This document shows positions 57,421 to 64,000 of a DNA stretch of 64,000 bases, one piece after another. The notes below the pieces were generated by a model, which did not search any database, was not told where the DNA came from, and was given only the letters and a program-made list of their open reading frames with translations. Each line of letters starts with the position of its first letter. The first letter of the stretch is position 1. A program made the position numbers and the translations under genes. Source of the stretch: Methylococcaceae bacterium. Its GTDB lineage: Bacteria > Pseudomonadota > Gammaproteobacteria > Methylococcales > Methylomonadaceae. Where the stretch lies: assembly GCA_016715325.1 (NCBI GenBank), contig JADKAL010000006.1, positions 62,001-126,000 of the forward strand, read 5' to 3'.

Positions 57421-57780
57421 AAGGGAAGATACAGAAATTATTGGGGCCGGTGTTCTATGAGTTGGCGGGGCAGAGGCGGAGCAAGATACTGGAGGGTCAT
57501 ATGGTTCAAGACCATGTCCACATGTTGATCCAAATCCCGCCGAAGTACGCCGTGTCGGAGGTCATTGGTTACCTGAAGGGGAAATGCGCGAGGCTATGCG
57601 GTATCCACGGTAGGGTTTGAAGAGGCGCAAATCAGGAACTACATCCAGAACTAGGAACAATTAGAAGGAACTGGTTCTTGAAGACAACGGGGCGTTTTAA
57701 CAAACCACCCAAACTCAACAAAGGCAGTCCTTGGGACTGCTAACAAGCCGTCAAGCCCCCGCGTTGCGGGGTCGATATGA
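57421..57780 (+). pseudogene. IS200-type TnpA relic
   Basis: The reading KIQKLLGPVFYELAGQRRSKIL, GHMVQDHVHMLIQIPPKYAVSE, then ARGYAVSTVGFEEAQIRNYIQN matches the TnpA at 56477 with an internal deletion of about 20 residues and in-frame stops. It is followed by the same right-end hairpins (GGCAGTCCTTGGGACTGC; CCCCCGCGTTGCGGGG). Confidence 0.8.
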
Positions 57781-57899
57781 CTGTTTAGTCCCAAGTATAA
57801 GTAATTAAGAATTGTTGAATAAGTGTCCGGTTTTAGTTGACCATTATGCCTTATGACAGTTACACAAAATCATTTACCCTCGCGACCGATTTTAAGCAG

Positions 57900-59299
57900 T
57901 CAAACTCTTCCGTAATTATCTCCAAAACGCACGATGTCGTCTTCGCCTAGATAGCTGCCGGACTGAATTTCCACGATTTCCAACGGAATAACGCCGGGGT
58001 TTTCCAAGCGGTGTACGGTCCCTAGGGGGATGTACGTCGACTCGTTTTCGGTGAGCAATATTTGTTCGTCGCCTCGCGTGACTAAGGCGGTGCCTTTCAC
58101 CACAACCCAGTGTTCTGCACGGTGGTGATGTTTTTGCAATGATAGTTTAGCGCCCGGTTTCACTAAAATACGTTTGGTTTGATGGCGATCGCCGCTATCG
58201 ACCGAATCGTAATGTCCCCAGGGGCGATATGCTTTTCGATGGACTTGCGCTTCGCTTCTGCCGTCATTTTTAAGCCGGTCTACAATCGCTTTGACTTCCT
58301 GAACCCTGTCTTTGGCGGCAATCATCACGGCGTCTTTGGTTTCGACAACGATAAGATTTTCAACGCCGATGACGGTCACAAGTTTATTTTCCGAAAAAAT
58401 ATAGGAATTTTTGGTATCGACTGTGAGTACATCGCCGCTGATTGCATTACCTGATTCATCTTTTCGGTCACTTCCCACAAGGCAGACCAGGAGCCGACAT
58501 CGTTCCAGCCTGCATTTAAGGGGATTACCGCGCCTTTACCGGTTTTTTCCATGACGGCGTAGTCGATGGAGTCGGCAGGGCAGGTCGAGAAAATCTCTTT
58601 ATCGAGCCGTATGAAATCCAAGTCGGTTTTTGCAGCACTAAGGGCTTGTTTGCAAATGGATAACATGCGCGGATTGAATTTTTCCAATTCCGTCAGAAAA
58701 CTTTTTGCCGTAAGCGCAAGCATGCCGCTATTCCATAAATAATCGCCGCTCTTTAAATAGTTTTTTGCCGTCGGCAAATCCGGTTTTTCGACAAATGCGG
58801 CGATTTTATGGGCATCGCCGATTCGTTCAGAATCTTTCATGATATAGCCGTAACCGGTTTCAGGGTGCGTCGGTACAACGCCGAATGTAACAAGATAACC
58901 TTGTTTGGCGAGAACTTCCGCTTGAGCGACCGCGGTCTGGAAGGATGCAATGTCCGAGATGACATGGTCCGCCGGTAATATCAATAAGACATCATCCTCG
59001 GATTGAGCGGACAATGCCGCGATAGCGACGGCAGGCGCCGTGTTTTTACCGACCGGTTCCAGAATAATAGCAGCAGGTTTTTTGCCAATTTCCCAAAGTT
59101 GTTCCGCCATCATGAAGCGGTGGTCTTCGTTGCAAACCGCAATAGCAGCGGAAACACCCGGCAATCCCGAGAGCCTCAGTATAGTTTCCTGAACCATCGT
59201 ATTGGCAGAGGTTAACGGAAGGAATTGTTTCGGGTACTGTCCGCGCGATAAAGGCCAAAGCCGCGTTCCGGAGCCGCCGGATAAAATAACCGGAATCAT
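57900..59299 (-). pseudogene. manC: Mannose-1-phosphate guanylyltransferase / mannose-6-phosphate isomerase, one frameshift
   Basis: The N-terminal frame from 59299 carries the nucleotidyltransferase signature (VILSGGSGTRLWPLSRGQYPKQ) and the EKPD and WNDVGSW motifs. The second frame, from about 58455 to 57900, carries the type II phosphomannose isomerase cupin ([20 protein letters not shown]). Together they make a normal ~466-residue bifunctional enzyme that supplies GDP-mannose for exopolysaccharide. A single A appears to be missing near 58460, so a consensus error is plausible. It heads into the exosortase locus. Confidence 0.9.
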
Positions 59300-59442
59300 T
59301 GTAAAGTCCTCTTCAAAATAAAATTAGAACAGTAATAACGCGTTGCTTTTATTATTCAAAAGCAACGCCTTAAATATTTTGAGGTGCCGGTTTGAGATAG
59401 GCTCAATGATTTGCTCTAATCGAGTCTATTAGCCGGAAAGCA

Positions 59443-61821
59443 TTATCCTTTAATGGTTTTCAGTAATTCTTCAACGGCTTTTTCTTCGATAAAGCCGTCA
59501 GAACTTTTACCTAATTTCAATGCTTCTTCCAGTTCGGTAATCGCTAAAGCCTTGTTATTGGTTTTATGGTAAGCCAAGCCTAGGTGGTATCTGAACACAG
59601 GAACTTGCGGCATATTTTTTACTACATCGCGAAGCACTTTTAAGGCTTCGTCGTTTTTACCGCTGTTCAACAACGCCCAGCCGTAACTATCTACGAAATA
59701 AGGTTGATCGGATCGTTCGAAACGTTGAGCCAAACTGACCGCTCTTTCGATATTTTCTTTTGTATTAAAGTGATCGAGCAGAAGGGAAACTAAATTATTC
59801 ACAATAATGTCGACATTCGGGTTTTTTGTAATTAATGTCTCGTAGGTTTTCAGTGCATTATCGTAATCGCCGGTTTGCTCGTAGGCGGAAGCTAAAAACA
59901 TCGTGAGCCGAATTTGATCGGGCATCGCCTCCAAACCTTGATTGATTGCGGCTATTGCTTTTTCGGAATCCTTTTTTTCTAAGTGTATGCTTGCAACCGC
60001 CTCATATAACTCAGGTGTTTTAGGCCATTTTCCAATGGCTTCCGATAAAATTTTCAGCGCATCGTCGATTCGTTTTTCCTTAGCCAATAATTGTCCTTTT
60101 AATAACCAAGGATAGGTATCGTTCGGATGAGCGGCGATAAACTCATCGAGATAGCCGTACATTTCTTTGATTTGTTCTAACTTTTCATAACAGCTAGCAA
60201 TGCCGCGTAAGGCGTCTGTTAAATCGGGCGTCAGAATTAAAGCTTCTTTGTATTGACCGATAGCCTCTTTATAGAGCCCTTGCTCTTCGGATATTTTTCC
60301 GCCGATAAATTTCGAATACCCGGCGCCTTTTGGTTTTGAGGCAATTATATCGGCCACTTTTTGAGTACCTTGCCAGTCCTTTTGCATGATCTTGACTTCG
60401 GCGAGTGCTTGTAAAGCGCCGGGATGATCGGGCTTTATAGCTAAAGCCTTCTGTAGAAGTTCTTCGGCGCGATTAACATCTTTATTTTTGATCATGTTCG
60501 ATGCAACCGGGATCAGGGCATCGAAATTTGCCGGGTTTATGGCTAATGCTTTCCGAAAGTGTTCCTCCGCTAATTCCGGAGAATTTTTTCTCGTATAAGC
60601 TTGCGCTATCAATACCAAGGCTTCATCGGAGTTCGAATAGTCGCGGAGTACGACACGTAAGTTAGTGATGGCTTCATCATAAGTCCCTTTTTGCATATCC
60701 AATCGAGCTTTCATCAACAAACCTTCAAGGTTATGTGCGTCGTCCGATAAGACTTGTTTTACTAAATTTTGTGCCAGCTCGCTATCGTTATCCTGAAGCG
60801 CCATCTTCGCCAAGGTAATTTTGGCGTTGTGGCCTTCTTTTGTCTTCGGTTTTAGCTCGATAATTCTATTTAATGCTTTTTTCGCTTCGTTTACTTTATT
60901 TAATTTGATATAAAGCGACGCGGAACGGAAATGAAATTCAGGCTCTTCGGGATATTGAGCCAGATAACCGGCTAATGTTTTTTCAACAAGTTCCGGTTTT
61001 TTTTGCATCAGAAAATCGACCAAAATAAACTTGGGTTTCATTTGATCGGGATGTAGGTCGACCAAGGCTTGTAAGGTGCTTAAGGCTTTATCCGACTCGC
61101 CGATTTCGGCATAGTGTTTCACCAGTGCATAAGTGTATTCAAGTTTATCCGGGTACTGTTTAATCAGATTGAGGTAGTCTTGTTCGACAGCCGTATTATT
61201 CTTGCTTTGAGCGTGTACTTGTAATTGAAGTAATTGCAACGCAAGGTCGTTCGGTTTTAGTTCAAGGGCTTTTTGCACGGTATTCAGGGCAGCCGACTGA
61301 TCTTTTTTGGTTAAATAAACAACCGTTTTTAAACTGACGGCGTCGCTATGGTCCGGGTGTTGTTTCAATATTTGTTCGGCCAACTCCATTGCTTTATCGT
61401 AATTACCTTGCTTAACTAATAAGGCGCCTTTTAACGAGAGCGCGTCAGGATTATCAGGCGAGAGTTTTAATAAAGCATCGATGTTCTTGAGAGCTTCATT
61501 TTGCCGGTCCGACAACAGGTTTAAGCGACTCAGCTTTAACAGCGCTTGGGTATTTTTGGGATCGTTGCGGATCACTTGCATAAGATTGCCAAACATACTT
61601 TGCCAGTTTTGTTTGGTTTCATCGATCAAAGCCAAGTGGTAGTAGGCATCAACATTTTTGTTGTCTAACTGGACGACATTTTTAAACTCAATTTTAGCTT
61701 TATCTAAGTTGCCTTGTTCGTAAAGCGATTTGCCGCTAGCTAAATAATTCTTAACTTTGTCTTCGGTTTTACCGCAACCGTTTAGGAGTAGTAAAAACAA
61801 AAGGAATAATAATTTTTTCAT
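59443..61821 (-). CDS. prsT: PEP-CTERM system TPR-repeat lipoprotein PrsT
   Basis: 792 residues. The lipoprotein signal is MKKLLFLLFLLLLNGC (lipidated Cys16). It is followed by about 20 TPR repeats (for example YYHLALIDETKQNWQSMFGNL; DALLKLSPDNPDALSLKGALL). Length, lipobox and repeat density match PrsT, a conserved companion of exosortase gene clusters. It should be anchored in the periplasm or outer membrane as a scaffold for exopolysaccharide or PEP-CTERM protein handling. It lies 11 bp downstream of the exosortase gene, clearly co-transcribed. Confidence 0.9.
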   Translation of the reverse strand: MKKLLFLLFLLLLNGCGKTEDKVKNYLASGKSLYEQGNLDKAKIEFKNVVQLDNKNVDAYYHLALIDETKQNWQSMFGNLMQVIRNDPKNTQALLKLSRLNLLSDRQNEALKNIDALLKLSPDNPDALSLKGALLVKQGNYDKAMELAEQILKQHPDHSDAVSLKTVVYLTKKDQSAALNTVQKALELKPNDLALQLLQLQVHAQSKNNTAVEQDYLNLIKQYPDKLEYTYALVKHYAEIGESDKALSTLQALVDLHPDQMKPKFILVDFLMQKKPELVEKTLAGYLAQYPEEPEFHFRSASLYIKLNKVNEAKKALNRIIELKPKTKEGHNAKITLAKMALQDNDSELAQNLVKQVLSDDAHNLEGLLMKARLDMQKGTYDEAITNLRVVLRDYSNSDEALVLIAQAYTRKNSPELAEEHFRKALAINPANFDALIPVASNMIKNKDVNRAEELLQKALAIKPDHPGALQALAEVKIMQKDWQGTQKVADIIASKPKGAGYSKFIGGKISEEQGLYKEAIGQYKEALILTPDLTDALRGIASCYEKLEQIKEMYGYLDEFIAAHPNDTYPWLLKGQLLAKEKRIDDALKILSEAIGKWPKTPELYEAVASIHLEKKDSEKAIAAINQGLEAMPDQIRLTMFLASAYEQTGDYDNALKTYETLITKNPNVDIIVNNLVSLLLDHFNTKENIERAVSLAQRFERSDQPYFVDSYGWALLNSGKNDEALKVLRDVVKNMPQVPVFRYHLGLAYHKTNNKALAITELEEALKLGKSSDGFIEEKAVEELLKTIKG

Positions 61822-61832
61822 AACGCTTATTT

Positions 61833-63383
61833 TCAGTTTGGGATAAATTTAGGTAAAACCGGTTCAAGTTCTAAAGCAAACGCTTTAAGTCTGTTATCTG
61901 CATCGGCAATGCTTTCATGTTGTCCGACGGGTGTTGTGATGCGCACAAGGGCGCCGTCAGTCCGGTTGAGGAGAAGGGCGTCTTTAAACAAATACCATTT
62001 CATCAAGTATTCGTTTGCTAAGCGTCTGCCGCGTTGCTGGAACCAATAATAGACTAATTGCGTATTGTCTTCTTTCTTTATTACGATTCGATTAATCGGT
62101 AAATCGCCGATTTGCCTTCGGTCGATTTCGCTGATTTGCCAGCCGCCTCCGGGAATACAAACTCGCGGCGAATGGGGCGATACGCCTTTACGCTGGGATT
62201 CGTAATAGGCCGAATAAAAGTTAACTAACTCCGATTTTTCATTTTTGTAGTCGGCGAGAATGTAGTCGGTTAACCCCAGATATTTTGTAACCGATTCATC
62301 CATGTTAGTTTGCTCGCCCTTCCAGTTGCCAAGTTCTGTCGGAAAATTAGGAAATAACGTTCTAGGCGGTATTATTTCTTCACGCTTTCCGATACTGGAA
62401 ACCAATAAGGCGGAAATAGCCAATGCACCGACTGAAGCTATTAAGGGTAAAGACTGTCGTCTTTCTTTTACTTCGAATTGACTGACATCGAGATCTATTT
62501 CCTGGCTTAAACCGAAGATTTCGAAGAGAGATTTTTTATTTTTACCGATGCGGCTTAAAACTGTCATTTCAATAAACAAAACGCCGAAACAAGCCATAAA
62601 CACAATCCAGCCTTCGAAATCGTGAAGGAAGCCTTCGGCCATTGCGATACCCCAATTATCGACTAATACCCCGATCATTCCAATTCGGAAGCTGTTCATC
62701 AATATCGTGATTGGAATAGTCGATAACACAAGAACTACTTTTTTCCAAAAGTCCGCGTCGAATAAATAGGCGCAAATAAAACCCAGACTGAGTAGCGGAA
62801 ACAGATAGCGTAAACCGCTGCAAGCTTCGACAACTTGAAGTTTAAAGTCGCCGAGGTCGATGACGTTGCCTTCCAAGTAGACAGGTATTTGACACCAGCG
62901 GATGAAATAAACCCCCAGTTTCGACGACAGCAATTGCAGATTGGCGGATAAGCTCGCTTCTAGAAAATAAGGTAAAGGTATAGCGAATACCAGCAGTAGA
63001 ATAGGAATCAGGACCGGTTTGCATGCCGGCCAACCCATGACAGCGAGCGTAAGGCCGAGCAATACTATTATCAGCGCGTATTGCGTCAGAATAAAGAGAG
63101 CACTGACTTCGCCGATAATGAAGATAATTAAGGCAAAAACAATAAGACCTAAACCCCACCATGACGGATTAAATTCACTTTGAACGATGATATTTTTTTT
63201 TTGCCAGATAAAATACAGCGTAAGGAACGGCAGTAAATAGCCGTGGCTATATTCTTCTTGTTTGCCCCAACGCAGGATAAGTTCGCTGATGCCTTCCCAA
63301 AATGCGGAAGTCATTAAGCCCAGAGCAACCGCCAGCCAGAGCCACGCTTGCCAATTCATGCGCCAGATAGTGTTTTTATCCAT
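61833..63383 (-). CDS. xrtD: Exosortase with fused EpsI domain (XrtD-like)
   Basis: 516 residues. The N-terminal ~300 form the eight-helix exosortase with the catalytic triad Cys188 (VVEACSGLRYLFP), Arg233 (NSFRIG) and His254 (GFLHDFEGW). The remaining part (about 320-516: FPTELGNWKGEQTNMDESVTKYLGLTDYI, SPRVCIPGGGWQI) is an EpsI-type domain. Exosortases cleave C-terminal PEP/VPLPA-CTERM tags and pass proteins to the cell surface. The fusion suggests the VPLPA-CTERM-specific XrtD type; the exact subtype is my inference. It is followed by prsT and preceded by a glycosyltransferase. Confidence 0.88.
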   Translation of the reverse strand: MDKNTIWRMNWQAWLWLAVALGLMTSAFWEGISELILRWGKQEEYSHGYLLPFLTLYFIWQKKNIIVQSEFNPSWWGLGLIVFALIIFIIGEVSALFILTQYALIIVLLGLTLAVMGWPACKPVLIPILLLVFAIPLPYFLEASLSANLQLLSSKLGVYFIRWCQIPVYLEGNVIDLGDFKLQVVEACSGLRYLFPLLSLGFICAYLFDADFWKKVVLVLSTIPITILMNSFRIGMIGVLVDNWGIAMAEGFLHDFEGWIVFMACFGVLFIEMTVLSRIGKNKKSLFEIFGLSQEIDLDVSQFEVKERRQSLPLIASVGALAISALLVSSIGKREEIIPPRTLFPNFPTELGNWKGEQTNMDESVTKYLGLTDYILADYKNEKSELVNFYSAYYESQRKGVSPHSPRVCIPGGGWQISEIDRRQIGDLPINRIVIKKEDNTQLVYYWFQQRGRRLANEYLMKWYLFKDALLLNRTDGALVRITTPVGQHESIADADNRLKAFALELEPVLPKFIPN

Positions 63384-63427
63384 GCTTATCTATTGAAGTA
63401 AAATTATCTAAGTCTCACAGACTCATG

Positions 63428-64000
63428 CTAAATGAACAAATCGTTAACCTTTTGCCACTTTAGAATACGACTTACGGTTTTATTGAAGTTGGCAAACTTT
63501 AACGAATGGCCCGATGTTTTTAAGTGCTTATACAATATCAGAGATAATCCCAGAAAGGCACTGTCAATTAAGTTGACATGACTTAAATCGATAATGACAT
63601 CGCGCTCACTCTCGGCAGCTTTTTTAAATTCCGTTCGAAGCGGCATCATCGTAAGATGCGAGCAATCCCCGCTTAACTTCATTTCATAACGGTTTTCGGA
63701 ATTAATAGACGTTTGAATACTAACGGGTTGATCAGTCGAGTTTTCCGAATTAAATTTCAACCACAACCAGTAAGGTAAAACGTTACAGACCAACAACTTT
63801 AAAAATTGCAGCCCATCGTCGTAATAACGTTTCCAGAGCGAAGGTTCCTGATAAATCCGCCAAAGCCATTCCAAGCCGATGCGTTGAACGGTTTCTGGGG
63901 CACGTTTGACCGTGCCGGCAAAGAAATTGATAACTGCCCCTAAATGACTGACAACCGGAGCTTTCAGTTTGTGGCGATTAAGTTCGATCCAGGCTTGGCC
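63428..64000 (-). CDS. WecG/TagA/CpsF-family glycosyltransferase C-terminus fused to STAS domain (5' end outside window)
   Basis: The frame is open to the window edge. Residues AWIELNRHKLKAPVVSHLGAVINFFAGTVKRAPETVQRIG and EWLWRIYQEPSLWKRY are the C-terminal end of WecG/TagA glycosyltransferases, which add N-acetylmannosamine-type sugars to lipid carriers. After a hydrophobic stretch (LLVCNVLPYWLWLKF), the last ~95 residues form a STAS domain (RDVIIDLSHVNLIDSAFLGLSLILYKHLKTSG), with Ser in the anti-sigma antagonist position. This links polysaccharide assembly to a STAS-type switch. Confidence 0.8.
   Translation of the reverse strand, partial: GQAWIELNRHKLKAPVVSHLGAVINFFAGTVKRAPETVQRIGLEWLWRIYQEPSLWKRYYDDGLQFLKLLVCNVLPYWLWLKFNSENSTDQPVSIQTSINSENRYEMKLSGDCSHLTMMPLRTEFKKAAESERDVIIDLSHVNLIDSAFLGLSLILYKHLKTSGHSLKFANFNKTVSRILKWQKVNDLFI

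Noticed and set aside
1..64000. CRISPR arrays, tRNA and rRNA genes
   Set aside because: Repeats seen are dispersed REP, leader and IS sequences without regular spacers; no cloverleaf or rRNA motif was recognised by eye.

Overview
The window comes from a gammaproteobacterial (type I, Methylococcales-like) methanotroph. The diagnostic locus is a copper membrane monooxygenase operon in the order A-B-C (21531-24542). That order marks the pxmABC branch of the pmo/amo superfamily, because canonical particulate methane monooxygenase is C-A-B. All recognisable copper ligands are present. A PEP-CTERM/exosortase and polysaccharide locus at the right end (57900-64000) and a KaiC/KaiB signalling module (39237-46860) fit a free-living, biofilm-forming aquatic bacterium.

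Layout. 1-6413: end of a sigma-54 activator, a small membrane protein, a frameshifted LysR divergent from an AhpD-like protein, alpha/beta hydrolase and PNPOx operon cut by an IS3 element, and a Phd/VapC-type toxin-antitoxin pair. 6546-16023: an IS graveyard (IS4, IS3, IS630, IS21) holding remains of a lipase, an AraC regulator and a glycogen phosphorylase, plus one intact Crp/Fnr-type regulator. 16024-21284: small orphan genes, a degenerate M41-like protein, an MRJP/yellow-family protein, a DUF6632-like membrane protein and a LysR divergent from pxm. 21531-26029: pxmABC, terminator, paired REP hairpins and an MFS permease. 26134-28405: group II intron, IS21 and IS4 remnants and a flavodoxin fragment. 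28437-32738: a sugar uptake and kinase cluster with broken end genes. 33429-38429: small stress and transport genes and fragments. 39237-48182: kaiC-kaiB-kaiB, a giant multi-PAS histidine kinase, and two reciprocally damaged FixJ-type response regulators. 48387-57780: IS1380-like, IS4, IS3, IS1595 and IS200 elements around a second Crp/Fnr-type regulator, a small exported protein and an L,D-transpeptidase. 57900-64000: manC, prsT, an EpsI-fused exosortase and a STAS-fused glycosyltransferase.

How it fits together. The intact core is the copper monooxygenase, the Kai-histidine kinase signalling module and the exosortase/exopolysaccharide locus. Between these lies accessory DNA eroded by transposons, deletions and single-base indels. 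Two structures recur: a REP-like palindrome family, one block of which lies in frame in the PxmB leader, and an ~85-bp leader found at four places upstream of unrelated plus-strand genes. Many frameshifts fall in short homopolymers, so part of the apparent decay may be consensus error.
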